Source: Armigeres subalbatus (lineage: Eukaryota; Arthropoda; Insecta; Diptera; Culicidae). Taken from it: a DNA stretch of 64,000 nucleotides. The stretch is taken from NCBI RefSeq assembly GCF_024139115.2, contig NC_085141.1, positions 32,193,242 to 32,257,241 of the forward strand, written 5' to 3'. Shown one piece after another: positions 1 to 51,340 of the stretch. Below the pieces are notes generated by a model. The model was not told the origin of the DNA. It saw only the letters and a program-made list of their open reading frames with translations, and searched no databases. The stretch's first letter is position 1, and the number at the start of each line of letters is the position of its first letter. The translations under genes and the position numbers were made by a program.

Positions 1-22
1 TCCACCTTCTACAAGCTTCTTA

Positions 23-334
23 TCACAGACTTGGCAGATGAGTGATACACGTGAACACATTGTTGTCTTCTGGTTGCTGTTCTTTCAACCGACTCCAGGT
101 TTCCTTTGCAGTTGTGGCATCTCGAATAAGCGGAAGTTGACGTTTTTCCACCAGTAAAGCAATCGTCGCTCGAGCCTTCCTGTCCCCTGTAGTCCATCCA
201 TTAGTGACCGGGTTTGGAGCTGCATCAACGACGTACTTCCACAAGTCTTCACGTACCAATAACATTTCTGCTTCGAATGACCACTGATAGTAGTTTTCGT
301 TCGTGAGTTTTTCAATACCGAGTTTTGACTCCAT
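23..334 (-). pseudogene. copia-type Gag, N-terminal part
   Basis: 103 codons beginning MESKLGIEKLTNENYYQW, the usual start of copia Gag (a KL-x-x-x-NY-x-x-W pattern). The WSRLKE motif follows later, as in the UBN2/gag-polypeptide family. An in-frame stop at 25-23 ends it early, well short of a full Gag, so this copy is probably dead unless the stop is an assembly error. Confidence 0.65.
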
Positions 335-405
335 TTCGCTTCGGTTTTCTAGCGAGATTCACCTTAAAAAACTTATTACTCCTAGCTCTAGCTGGGTCCA
401 CAACC

Positions 406-543
406 TCTTAGAGTTAAGGGAAAATGCGTGTAGCTAGGTTGATGGTGAACAATGGAATGAAATTTATTTGTCTGACATTTATACAGATAGATTACTATGA
501 TTGAATATTTTATTGCAAGCTACTATGATGCGTATCTTCAACA
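406..543 (-). repeat. copia LTR (5' LTR)
   Basis: About 138 bp. Its start TG at 543 is clear from the junction with gag sequence of the BEL element. Its end is set only by the primer-binding site that follows. It contains TATAAAT near 480 and AAATAAATTT near 460 on the minus strand. Confidence 0.55.
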
Positions 544-545
544 AT

Positions 546-1353
546 CTCCTGCTTGAGATAGCGCAAGCCTTCCACATGTCTTGTTACCTCATTCAGTAGG
601 GATCGTAGCTCCTTATGCGATTCGGTCGTCATTCTCCTGAGCGACTGCAAACCCTGGAGGTGGGATTCCACAATCACTCATTTGTTTTCGAATCGGTCGG
701 TGAGAATGTTCCAGGCTTGTTTATAATTTCCTTCACTCAACACTTTGGCATCCAACACCCCTGCCGCTTCCCCGGCGAGTGCCTTTTCGAGGTGATACAA
801 TTTCATTGCCTCAGTATCCCCTGAGTTGGCCATCAGGTCCAAAAAATTGCCTTGAATTTCGGCCAAATGGCGTAGTTGCCGTCGAATGTGGGGATTGGTG
901 CTTTTAGGGGTTGTTGTTGCACAATTACTTGGGGTGTCGTTGCTGGAGCGGCTCGGTCTTTGACCACCAATATCAGCTCTTCTACATTCGTTGATACCAT
1001 GTCGAAAAGATCCTCGAAATTGCTGCTTCTGGGATGAGCGCCATTACCGTACTGTGAAATCCATTGTATCCCTGATATGCCGCGGTCAACTTGTGCTTCA
1101 TAACTGTCAGCAGCCCTAATGACGGCAATCTCTGGTCAAGCAAGTTGCGTTGAATGCTGATAATGCGTTGTCTCACTTGTTCTCGCTGGCGAAACACTCC
1201 GGCCAGTTCACTTGACACTGGAGCTCCCTCTAAATCGGACTCGGAAAAGCCCTTGAATGGTTGGTCGTTGCATTTGTCAGAAACTCGATCATTTTCATTA
1301 CTCCCTTTGTCACTCGAGTTTTCGTTTCCTTCCAAAGAACCGTAAACCGACAT
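546..1353 (-). pseudogene. BEL/Pao Gag fragment with frameshifts
   Basis: Starts at MSVYGSLEGNENSSD (1353) and contains a glutamine-rich helical stretch (FRQREQVRQRIISIQ) and HKLTAAYQGYNGFHSTV. In another frame (866-681) it carries MKLYHLEKALAGEAAGVL and NYKQAWNILTDRF. The KL-x-x-L-x-x-x-LxGEAA and NY-x-x-AW-x-x-L-x-x-RF patterns are characteristic of BEL/Pao (DUF1759-type) Gag. A frame change near 870-980 and truncation by copia at 544 make it nonfunctional. Confidence 0.65.
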
Positions 1354-1511
1354 TATCGAGTAATTTTTCACGCTTTTTGGCACACAAACACTCACGCGTC
1401 GAAAAGATTCCGCTTCAGCACGTTGCGCACAGAGATGGACACGATCGAACACGTCGCGATGGAGGCGGCAGCACAAGTAGTCTTTGATTCGGTTCGTTTC
1501 GGACCAATTTA

Positions 1512-1850
1512 TGTTCGGACTCGAACTGTTAGCTAAGGTCGATAAGGTTAGATAAGGTCGGAATTAATGCACATAGAAAAAACGTGAAGTTCAACTTTCA
1601 ATCTCACTTTCGTTTATTGTAATTAATTATTTTACTTTCTTCTTCTTAGGATCATCTACTTGCTGCTGCGTGTTGATCAGTTGGTAGTCGCGTAGAAACT
1701 AAAACCAACGTCCTGTTCGCGCTCTTTCATAGCTTGAGAGTGGTGTCGCGCTGCTCTATTTCCGCTGTCTCAAGTTAGCTGACTGTGAACGTCATCAATA
1801 ATCAGTAGCGTTCCAGTTGTGGGGGCAACTCTACGGTACGGCGCCGAACA
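1512..1850 (-). repeat. BEL/Pao 5' LTR
   Basis: Begins TGTTCGGCGCCG at 1850. The end is either CTAACA (1527) or CCGAACA (1512), both ending in CA. The second leaves the putative primer-binding site almost adjacent. Only one LTR is in the window, so the boundaries cannot be confirmed by comparison. Confidence 0.45.
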
Positions 1851-1851
1851 G

Positions 1852-2920
1852 ACGTGATTCCTCGGTAATTGTCTACGTTGCGTTTGCTACCTTTCTTGTG
1901 CACCGGGAACATGTGAGCGATTTTCCAGCAAGATGGAAATATTCCTCTAGACAGTGACAAATGAAAAATACGATGAAGAGGGTCAACCAAACAAGAAATT
2001 TGTTTTTTGAGGAAAGCAGATGGAATACCGTCTGGTCCTGGATTATAGGACGACTTGAATTTCGTCAATATACCGTCAACGTCGACATCTAACACGCCTA
2101 ATGTTTGTTTGCTTAATGGAACGTTGCTAGCTGTGAGTCTAACTTGGTCAGCACTAATACGCTCATCGCTAAAGACACTGGCAAATTTTTCAGCGAATAG
2201 CCCACAGAGCTCCGATGGGGTAGACGCTGTTTCACCGTTGTACTGCATTGAAGATGGCAGGCCAGATTCTTTGCGCTGTTTGTTGATGTAACTCCAAAAA
2301 GATTTACACCGCTGCTTGAACTTACGCTCAATGCTGTGCTGGTAACGCAAAAAGTTCTGACGACTGACATGCTGGTATTCATGGTTGAGCCTCACGTACT
2401 GATCTCGCAGTGGTATTGTCCGATACTTGGTAAATTACCTCAGAGCAGCTCTCTTAACTGTCTTCAGTTTTCGTAATCCGCTTGTGTGCCAGGGAGGTCG
2501 CGAAATGTTATTCAGAACTCTCTTTGGAACGTGCCTATCGATGACGTACATCATGACATGTGAGAAGGCTAGAGCAGCTTCATCCACATCATGCGTATTG
2601 AGAACGTTTCCCCAATCGATACTCGATAATACATCTGTAATACTTAAGTGGTCGGCTTTCTTAAAATCGTATGACACGGGCGCAGTACGTTCGATGAAGT
2701 CGTGTACATGACTGTATTCGATGCTGATAAGTAGTGGAGGGTGATGAGCAGCATTTTTGACCAGTGCGCAAGGTGCTGGCAAGATGAGCGGTGCATTGTC
2801 CTGTCTGCTTACAAAGCATAGGTCCAAAATGCGACCGTTTTCATTCACAATGCTGTTTATTTGACTAAGAATGGCTAAGCTGTAGTTTCCCAGGATACTA
2901 AAACGTTCAAAAAGCTCCAA
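1852..2920 (-). pseudogene. LINE linker and N-terminal reverse transcriptase, truncated
   Basis: 2920-2435 gives a linker with RILDLCFVSRQDNAPL and an RPPWHTSGLRKLK motif. 2395-1802 continues with FKQRCKSFWSYINKQRKES, then NPGPDGIPSAFLKK and FPVHKKGSKRNVDNYRGIT. These are RT blocks 0-2 of the Jockey superfamily. There is a frame change between the two pieces near 2400-2435. The palm domain is missing because the BEL LTR starts at 1850. Confidence 0.65.
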
Positions 2921-3420
2921 GTGGAAGCGTAGAATCTTAGAATAGGAGGATTCAAAAATTCAATTTATCAATCTTCTACCAAAAAGAAACACATTCCAAG
3001 ATGTGTTCCCTAAATTTGAAGAAAGGATCTCGCTCATCCAGGACAAACGGACAAATTTGGTGAGAGAATTCCATTGTGTACATTTACCAATTTTTATTTA
3101 AACTGTATGATAATATAATTTAAAAAAAAACATCAGGGCACCCGATTGAAGCGATTTGGATAGGAAGAGTGGAATCGCCAACTTCCTATTGTTAACATCT
3201 CGTGGATAAAGGACGGGCTGTTCTCCCCATATATTGGGTCAATCTGGGAAATGAGGGCTTGATTATATTATTGTATGTACGAACTTTCTTCTGGAAGGAG
3301 ATTCTCTATTTATCCCGTGGATTCGCATAAGTGTCTCTGCTTATGGAACCACCCCACCCATTTTTGGCCCTTCATACAGGAGTTTGATGAAATACAAACA
3401 ATAGTATAATCATGATCAAA

Positions 3421-4030
3421 TCATTTCTCAGATATGGCCAGTGCTATCAGCAGGTGCCTTGCTACAATAGATGGTAGTATCATCATCAAGAGTGGCTGAG
3501 CTGTAGTTATCCAAAAGGCTGACAGCGCCAGCATGCAGGATCGAATGTTCTGGATCACCGTAAAGGAAACCAGGACAAGCACTTCGTCAGTCGGAGTGGC
3601 CATTTCAAAGACGGCGAAGACTGACTGGCAGTGAGTATCGATGAATTGTATGTCACGGACCAGATCAGGAGGGATATACAACGAGCACAGGAACAGTCTT
3701 CGGTCACCCATCTCGATTGATACCCAGACTTGTTCGAGACTCCTCCAAGAATCGCTTTCAACTGGTTTTGCTTTGATTCCGGAACGCACGGCAATTAAGA
3801 CACCGCCACCAGTAGACTTGCTGCTGTTGTGTTGATTCCGATCGCAACGAATTACTTCGTAATCGTGACCAAACATTTGGCTGGAAAGTGTTCTGGAGTC
3901 GAGCCATGTCTCTGTTATTACTATAACGTCGTAGCAGGAACTGGAAATAGCGAGGCGGTGGTCGTCGATGCTGGTGTTCAGACCACCTACGTTTTGATAG
4001 TAGATGGTAATGTCTGTTGCTTTCTCATCG
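3421..4030 (-). pseudogene. LINE endonuclease domain (exonuclease-endonuclease-phosphatase fold), broken
   Basis: Minus strand shows NVGGLNTSIDDHRLAISS then YDVIVITETWLDS, the ET-W-L catalytic pattern of LINE endonucleases. GGGVLIAVRSGIKA and CSLYIPPDL follow, and then TDEVLVL just before the expected GDFN motif. A frameshift near 3560 destroys GDFN: the shifted frame reads YGDPEHSILHAGAVSLLDNY. The enzyme would nick target DNA for retrotransposition, but this copy cannot. Confidence 0.65.
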
Positions 4031-5043
4031 CGATGCTGTTGTACACTGGAATTTGAGACACTCTTATAGGCGAAGCAATAGTTGGTCGCTGATCATACTT
4101 GCCAAACATTGAAGGTCGGAAAGCCCCGTCTCCCGATTCAAACGCACGGCAGGAGTGGCTCGACTGCGATGAGTGGGATAGGGGCTTCCTCACTGCTTGT
4201 GTCGAATGTGCGTCCCTGTGCAGAGCAGGACGGATAAACAGTCGAGGCTTGACGTTGATGTCGAGAAATGGTAAGTGGTGCTTGCAGGTGCTGCGTGCGC
4301 ATAGATTTACTGCAAATCGGAGGGATTTCAGACGAAGGCAAAGCTGATGGTTGATAATACTTGCCAAAAATTGGTTTCCGGAAGACCCCGTCTCCCAGCT
4401 CATGGTTATTTCACATTATGGGACATAGCTCTTTATTTCTCAGAACGCCATTGACAATCTTATAAAACCTCCGTATATCGTTCTGCTTTGGGCTGCTCTT
4501 GATTCCTTGTACCAATGTCTATTCCATCGGGCACCCTACAGCCTACACTAACACCCGATGATACTCCGAATCGAATTCTGATACTTCGCATCGAACCAAC
4601 CTATTTTGGGTATGGGGTCGCCTATGTGCTGTGCTTACTCCACGTGCTTTGGTGCTTATCCCTTATCCGTTCATCAAACTTTTGGCGGGACTCTGTCAAA
4701 CATCTCTAAATATGCAAACGCATCGTTCGCAATGATCTTCGATACAGTTGACAACTGTGCCCGAATTTCACTGACAACGAGATAGTGATCAGAGTCAATA
4801 TTCGGACCTACGAATGTCCGGACATCGGTAACATCAGAAAAATGCCGCTCATCTAACAGAATATGATCTATTTGGTTGCAAGTTTTACCATTTCACGCAT
4901 GTTTCCAGGTTTGGATATTATTTCGTGTAAAGTAGTTGCTACTGATGGCCATCCCTCAGGCAGCAGCGAAATTTACTACCCGTAGGCCGTTGTCATTGGT
5001 AGTGGAGTGAAGGCTCTCCTCACCGATTATGGAACGGAAGAAG

Positions 5044-5830
5044 GGCGGTACCCCGTTTGGCATAATGCCATATGGCATAATTACATAATTACATAAGATA
5101 GATATTTCACTCATATTGAAGCAACAAATAATCTGATTTGGAACTCCGCTTTGAAAAAATGAGTCCTAATCTTTATTTTTTGCTCAAATTCGAGAAAAAA
5201 ATGTTTACGTGAGTTTTAGCGCTGCTGCTAATGGCGGCCATTTTTCGACATTTTTCGATTTTACCGATTTTGTTTTTCTTCATATTTCCGTTATCAACGC
5301 TAAATTATTGCTTTATTATCTGCACATGACAACAATAAATTGCCAACTTTTTGATGACATGTAAGTAAATATAATGATAACATTGAAGAAAATTTAAAAA
5401 AATGTTTTAGTGTCAAAGTGCGCAGAATTAGGAGCCGCGCAGAATAAGGTACACGCACGGTACAAAACGCAGAATGGAATATTGCGCAATGGTTATGATC
5501 GCGATGTGGTTCATCAAGAAATGGATTACCGCGGAATGTTGTATACCGCAAATTGTCGTATAATTTTTAGAGCTTTAAAGTCTACTTAGCATCTTCGGAG
5601 TAATTCACCTCCGATGATGCTAAGTAGATTCTTGGGCAATTAATTTGGAACAGTATGTAAATTATGCCAAATGGCTATTATACCAAACGGCCCTCAATTT
5701 GACACCGCATACAAATTATGCCAAATGGCCATTATGCCGAACGGCCATTATGCCAAATGACCATTATGCCAAACGGCGTTATGCCAAACGGCATTATGCC
5801 ATAAGGCATTATGCCAAACGGGGTACCGCC
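5044..5830. mobile_element. MULE-like MITE with tandem ATGCC-AAA(C/T)GG motifs, 787 bp
   Basis: Ends are perfect inverted repeats (GGCGGTACCCCGTTTGGCAT at 5044; its complement ends at 5830), flanked by a 9-bp duplication CGGAAGAAG at 5035-5043 and 5831-5839. A 9-bp duplication suggests the Mutator superfamily. The right half is built of many copies of a 14-16 bp unit resembling CATTATGCCAAACGG. No transposase is encoded. A second, longer relative lies at 53802-55095. Confidence 0.8.
5581..5628. repeat. 20-bp stem hairpin inside the MULE-like MITE
   Basis: Arms 5581-5600 and 5609-5628 pair at 19 of 20 positions around an 8-nt loop (left arm TCTACTTAGCATCTTCGGAG). A short hairpin embedded in a non-autonomous element; no function is implied. 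Confidence 0.7.
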
Positions 5831-5939
5831 CGGAAGAAGTGCTCTCTACGGACCTGAGTTTTAAAGCGTCTCCGACAGCAATTTTCACGTCATGCTTTGT
5901 TCACAGGCATTATCAAGGCATCCATAAAATTACAGAATT

Positions 5940-7887
5940 ACTAACTACCTGGTAAAATAATTAGGGTTTTTATCTAGCAAGTGATCGTTATTTATTCTAT
6001 ATTTATATTATTATTTATTTATTTATATATTATTTATTCTATATATCAAAAATAGGGATTTTTCTCTTCTACAAAAACATGTGCTCAGTTGCTTTTGGCA
6101 TGAAGTTAATGATTTTTATTTATTTTTAAAATAAAATATATACGAAATATATATTAGAATTACCTTTTTTTCTCGCTCTGCCGACGCGATCCCGCACTTC
6201 CTTTCAATACACTTCTTCTAGTTCATTCTTTTCGTTCCCTCTATAGATTTCTGTGTTGCCATTGTTTCAATTTTCATTTTCATCCTCCGCCTGGTGCTAA
6301 GAAACTAAGAAAACCAAAACTGGTTCGCTGTTTTGTTTGTGTTATTTTTTATCTTCAGCTCTGTCTTCCTTTAATTTAGCATTTGTGTGTTTGTTAAAGA
6401 AAGATGCACTTCGATTATTTGATTTTTTTTTATTTATAGGAAAAAGAAAACATTTAGCCGTATAAAAATGTTGTCTTCTTTTTCAAAGTCATTATTAATT
6501 GTAGTTTATTAAATATAAATCTCTTCCTATTAACTCGTCTCTTCGCTTTTTCCTTACTAGGGTTTAATGCAAAGCGTTCTCCCGAACCACCCCGAGGGCA
6601 ATTCCATAAGAAAGCCATTGTGGAAAAATTTAACTTCATAATTGTGAGGCAGACAACTTTTTCTCTTCCAGTTGAAATCGTGTGTATAAAGTGTATATCA
6701 ATATAACTAGCAAAATGAACGAACAAACAAAAGGAATACTAATGGTCGCTTACGGTCGATACAGTATGGAAAAATGCAGTTAACTAACGAAATGAAAACA
6801 TCTCAAATATCATGAGAACTTTCAAACACGGAAATAAGGAAATACGGGATTGTTTTAACACATTGTTTCTCGCTTGTCTTGGCTTAAACTTTTGAATACT
6901 AAAAATTCTGTATTTTTGCTTCGTCACACCATCTTACGTACCGGAATTTTCAGTGAAAAAATACATCAACCAATATAAATAACCGTATGGCGAAAGGATA
7001 CTCGAATTTTAATCTTAGATTTGTTTATTTTTCGCTGCGCGAAACCTGGTCATAGAAACTGACAAACTGTGTAAGAATTTTACTGTAGTGTGATAAAGAT
7101 GCGAAGTAAAATGAAAACATTTCCAGACTTTAATGCCAAAGGAACTGAAGTATTATTAGCAGGTGATTGACTCGCATGCAATGTAAAACTCCACGCAGGG
7201 AAAATTCGTGGAAAAACGTTTTAGGTTTGTAGGTTTTCAAAACCTTCAACTGTTTAGTTATTTTGTGTTGTTATTTTTGTCTTCGTGAATGGTATATATT
7301 TGATTTGTTCATAATTCTTGTAAAAAAGCTGTATAAATTTTTAATTTTCATAATTGTTTTTTTCTTGTTGTTGTATAATAGTGTTTGCTTTTTTGTAGTT
7401 CTTCTTAACGTTCCATCAGTGCAAACTTGATTAACTTGACTGTCTTTCTGACTTCCACATTTTATCTTTTTTTTTCTGCCATATCAAACAAACTATTTTC
7501 TTTTGTTAGTTGCTATTATAAGATATATGCAAATGTAGGAAATATGCTGTTTTTTTTTTCAATACAATTGTTTTCCCATCTATTCTAACCAGTTTTGTTA
7601 TTTTTTACTCCATCCGCTACTTTTTTGTTGCTCTTATCCTTCCTTATCATAGTAATAATAGTTTAACCAACATGTCTGTGTGTGTGTGTTTGTGTGTTGT
7701 GTTTGTCATTATAATGTGTTTCTAATGTTATTTGTTTCTCAAGTCTCACCAAAACACAAAAACCGAAGAAATAAAAACAAATAAGTTTATGTGTTGGCGT
7801 GGATCTGTTTGTGTACGCGTGTCTAAAGGAAGGTCCTACATGTGGTTATGGTGGCGGTGGCAAACAAAAATACACAATTCTAGCGGC
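5940..7887 (-). other. Probable Cdc42 3'UTR and downstream AT-rich sequence
   Basis: This stretch follows the Cdc42 stop codon. It is AT-rich with many poly-T/poly-A runs, a (TG)n tract near 7676-7705 and several minus-strand AATAAA-type signals (plus-strand TTTATT near 7022, 6430 and 6116). I see no credible ORF and no recognisable transposon. Which poly(A) site is used cannot be told from sequence. Confidence 0.5.
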
Positions 7888-48330
<40,443 letters not shown>

Positions 48331-48681
48331 ATGTGCACTGATAAAAACTTCGAAGGGTTGAATCCAGAAGACATGTTTTGTTTTATAATATGATGTATTA
48401 AATGTTAAGTAGGTAGGCATTTAGTACAATCTAATTTCATAAAAACTATGTGAAGGGACCTTGGGATCTGAGACTTGGGATCAACTAAAGTATAAGATTC
48501 AAGAAGATCGGTATGACAGAGATCGGTTTGCTACAGTAGCTTATGGAACATTTTCAAATAACCGAAACTACCGTGGCGAATCATTGCATTAATTTAATTC
48601 GCAGAATTGTCAGCGATTTATTAGGGTCTGTTTCAGCTACGAGGTCCTAGGAATGGCTGGTGCTTCCCAGTAATTCTAATA
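48331..48681. other. Upstream of Cdc42, no feature seen
   Basis: AT-rich, non-repetitive as far as I can see; may contain distal promoter sequence. Confidence 0.3.
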
Positions 48682-49142
48682 ATTCTTCTTCTTCTTCTTA
48701 TTGGCATTACATCCCCACACTGGGATAAAGCCGCCTCGTAGCTTAGTGTTCATTAAGCACTTCAACAGTTATTAACTGCGAGGTTTCTAAGGGAAGATCC
48801 ATTAATTACGTAACGCAAAAATTGGGCATTTTCAACCCCCCCTCCCCCCTATGTCACACTTTTTGTATGAAACATCTGAAATTTTTGTATGGACCGTCAC
48901 ACTTTGCTCAACCCCCCCTCCCCCCTCTGAGCGTTACGTAATTTGTGGACGTTCCCTAAGGCAAGTTAGCATTTTAGCATTCGTATATCATGAGGCTAAC
49001 ACGATGATACTTTAATGCCCAGGGAAGTCGAGACAATTTCCAATCCGAAAATTGCCTAGACCGGTACCGGGAATCGAACCCAGCCACCCTCAGCATGGTC
49101 TTGCTTCGTAGCTGCGCGTCTTACCGCACGGCTAAGGAGGGC
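48682..49142 (-). mobile_element. tRNA-derived SINE, interrupted by a Harbinger-like MITE
   Basis: On the minus strand it starts near 49142 with the A-box-like TAGCCGTGCGGTAAGACGCG and B box GGTTCGATTCCCGGT (about 49081-49067), the internal RNA polymerase III promoter. It ends in a GAA-repeat tail (plus TTCTTCTTCTTC at 48684-48696). Flanking TAATTCTAATAA and TAATTTTAATAA are a near-perfect target duplication. The nested MITE at 48791-48956 splits it. Confidence 0.8.
48791..48956. mobile_element. PIF/Harbinger-like MITE, 166 bp
   Basis: Imperfect inverted ends GGGAAGATCCATTAATTACG and the complement of GGGAACGTCCACAAATTACG, with TAA duplicated on both sides (48788-48790, 48957-48959). Three-base TAA duplication fits PIF/Harbinger. 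Inside are two C-rich tracts of the form CCCCCCCTCCCCCC. Confidence 0.8.
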
Positions 49143-49144
49143 TA

Positions 49145-49715
49145 ATTTTAATAATACATCGATTAAAAGTGATTCAATATCTGTCAAACGTAATCTTGCT
49201 GTGCGAGAAGGGTTATTCGATGATAATTATTGAAATGTCACTTTAAATCTTGCCTTTAATGTCACTTTTAATCTGACGTCTGTTCGTAAGGGCTTTTAAA
49301 ATTAAAACAGCTGTAAAAACCATTCCAATTTTTTAGCGAAATTGATTCACTGGCAACCGAAATCTAGAGCTCCAAAGCTCAGCTCAATGATGCCTAATGG
49401 GCAAAAGAATTTTTTAAATAGATAACAATTGAATAAAGCAAACAGTTTGTTGAATTAACAAATTGATCATTTTGCGATTCTGGATTGCCGCAACGCCAAA
49501 TTGTGTTTAGAACTTGGTCTATGTTTTTGATAGTGGTTCAAAAATGTAGTTGCGAAAATCGTGGATTATCATTACGAACGACACTTCGCTGATCTTGCTC
49601 TCCAAAGAACTCAACAGTCGGGTTTTATCAACTCTGTCCACTTGGTAGAGCGATAGAGAGGGTCTTCAACACTCAGACCAGGCCTTGCGCTGTCGATTAT
49701 TCACATCATATCTTT
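49145..49715. other. No feature seen
   Basis: Intergenic sequence without recognised repeat ends or coding potential. Confidence 0.3.
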
Positions 49716-49719
49716 GTTA

Positions 49720-50035
49720 GGCTAGATGTACCAGTTGTGGCTATAGCACCAGTTGTCGCACTAGTGCTTCATATGCCAAATGGCCAATTAAACCACCGCA
49801 AACCAAGTTCATATCGATAAAGCATATTCATATGATACGATAAAACCTTTGATCTCCTCCAAAACAAGCAAAGCATAAATGTAAAAAATGATTTTGCTTA
49901 ATTTTGGACGTCCTTTGCGCCAGTTGTCGCACGAGTGGTCCCTATTTGGCCAGTCCCATAACAAAACAATGGGATTTGCCAAATAAGGAACCAAAATTAA
50001 GAATAGTGCCACAACTGGTGCATGCGTTCCTATTA
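49720..50035 (+). repeat. Dispersed repeat with GCACCAGTTGTCGCAC motifs
   Basis: Left end GGCTAGATGTACCAGTTGTG and internal GCACCAGTTGTCGCACTAGT. The right end has CGCCAGTTGTCGCACGAGTG and GTGCCACAACTGGTGCATG. Most of it (49720-49985) is the reverse complement of 17830-18090. Confidence 0.65.
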
Positions 50036-50661
50036 TGGATTAATAAATTTTGATGATTATAACAAATTTTATTGTGGTTTTCACAGCTGTTCTAAGGAGC
50101 AGGAAGTAAAACCTTTCGCTTGATATATAAAGTCGACCTGCATGCCTCTTACTTATTAAAAAAAACAGTTGTTCTTATGTATGACGACAATTGGTACACC
50201 CACCCTAGCTATTTTCATCTGTTCTTAACGTCTCTGCCATTTCATGGCTCAAAATTTCACAATTTTTTTTCATTTGCTCGTTCCTGGTGGGACATCACAT
50301 CCGACGATGCACTGCTCGCGATAGACGATTACCACACTACAGGATTTCTATGATTTCCAAGATATTATTTAATATGTTAAGCCCTTGTAAAATCAAAACC
50401 AGAGGCAATTTTGTTGAACCAGCGCTCCACGTTGTCCGTAATTCGTTCTACAAAAAGGTATCCCCAGCGTTCCGTTATTCCGCAGTGCCCTAGGTTGAAC
50501 GTTCAAGTTTACTGATTCCAGAAGTTCAAAGCAGTCAATGCTGCCTTGGAGAGTATCAGCAACAACCATTGCCCGTGCAATGTACCTCCGCAGTTGTAGA
50601 CTTTCGAGATTAATCAATTGACAACGTATGCTGTAACTGAGAGTCCGGAATGGGTCTCGTC

Positions 50662-51245
50662 CAGGCATTGAAAAAAATCAGATCATGAGTAAAAATCGGC
50701 TAAATTCATGCCAACATGATGCTCTACTGCGGACTAATCGCTGATGCTTTCTAAAATTTGGTGTTCGTTGATTCAATGTTTAAAAATCTTCATCGCTCAC
50801 CAATGGGAGACAACTGAGCGAGGCTAATCACTTGGTAACCTAACAATGAGTGTTGTTACCACACGCTGTTAGAAAAATCTTTTCAGCCATTAGGAAAATT
50901 AAGTCCGATACGAGAATGGAACTCTTATACACTGCATGGGAGACTTTGATACTTTCTCTCCTCCATCCCAGCTACTTGAAAGCAGAGTGAAAAAAGCAGA
51001 ACACCTGATGTGTTTTGGTTTTATTCTAGTAGAGCGAGCGTAACACAAAAGCTCCAATCGTAGCTTCCCTGGATACCATACCATGTTTGGCTTGGCGAAC
51101 TCTGTTGCTCGTTGTTTAAACAGCAACGATCGCTCATAATCGTTGTTTGGTATCCATCTGAGCAAGGCTGTTCACTCACTGGCATAGGAAGCTATGATTC
51201 AATTAGATCAATGCTCGTCCACTTCACTCACGCTTTCAATGCCTG
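50662..51245. mobile_element. hAT-like MITE, 584 bp, inside the LINE
   Basis: Perfect 12-bp inverted ends CAGGCATTGAAA / TTTCAATGCCTG with an exact 8-bp duplication GTCTCGTC (50654-50661 and 51246-51253). The CAGG start and 8-bp duplication fit hAT. No transposase. Its insertion point is confirmed because LINE coding sense resumes on both sides. Confidence 0.88.
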
Positions 51246-51340
51246 GTCTCGTCATGGAAGCAACCGAAGAGCAAAACGAATGAAGCGGCGTTGAACGGAT
51301 TCAATTCTGGTGACTAGGATGCCAGATAGCGGAACAATAT

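Larger units (their letters stand above)
1..543 (-). mobile_element. Ty1/copia LTR retrotransposon, 5' end (continues beyond base 1)
   Basis: Read on the minus strand. A short LTR begins TGTTGAAGATACGC at 543 and runs to about 406. It contains a TATAAAT box and an AATAAA-like signal. It is followed by GGTTGTGGACCCAGC at 405-391, which resembles the half-tRNA primer-binding site of copia (initiator Met). Then comes the gag start at 334. The element was inserted into the BEL/Pao gag upstream of it. The rest of the element and the matching target duplication lie outside the window. Confidence 0.7.
544..1850 (-). mobile_element. BEL/Pao LTR retrotransposon, 5' LTR and gag fragment
   Basis: Minus-strand order: LTR starting TGTTCGGCGCCG at 1850 and ending near 1512-1527, a candidate primer-binding site TTGGTCCGAAACG near 1507-1495, then gag. 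It carries CAATAAACG as a polyadenylation signal near 1618. It sits at the truncated end of a Jockey/CR1-like LINE and is itself interrupted at 544 by the copia element. Confidence 0.6.
1851..4440 (-). mobile_element. Jockey/CR1-like LINE fragments (endonuclease and start of RT)
   Basis: The minus strand encodes an apurinic-type endonuclease (about 4030-3480) and, further on, the region leading into reverse transcriptase (about 2920-1852). The RT is cut off by the BEL LTR at 1850 just after DNYRGIT. Between them, about 2925-3470 does not translate sensibly and both edges carry a similar short motif (see findings). This is a decayed copy or two related fragments side by side. Clade assignment is tentative. 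Confidence 0.6.
4700..5935 (-). mobile_element. RTE-type LINE endonuclease fragment, split by a MULE-like MITE
   Basis: Sequence on both sides of the MITE joins into an RTE endonuclease on the minus strand. The upstream side (5935-5840) reads HDVKIAVGD, matching HDVKIVIGD of the better copies. The downstream side (5034-4716) reads ERHFSDVTDVRTF and PNIDSDHYLV, the C-terminal endonuclease motif with catalytic SDH. No RT is attached. The copy is old and has stops. Confidence 0.65.

Noticed and set aside
49066..49142. A genuine tRNA gene
   Set aside because: The A- and B-box-like sequence lies at the head of a longer repeat with a GAA tail and target duplication and does not fold into a full cloverleaf by eye; it is a tRNA-derived SINE.
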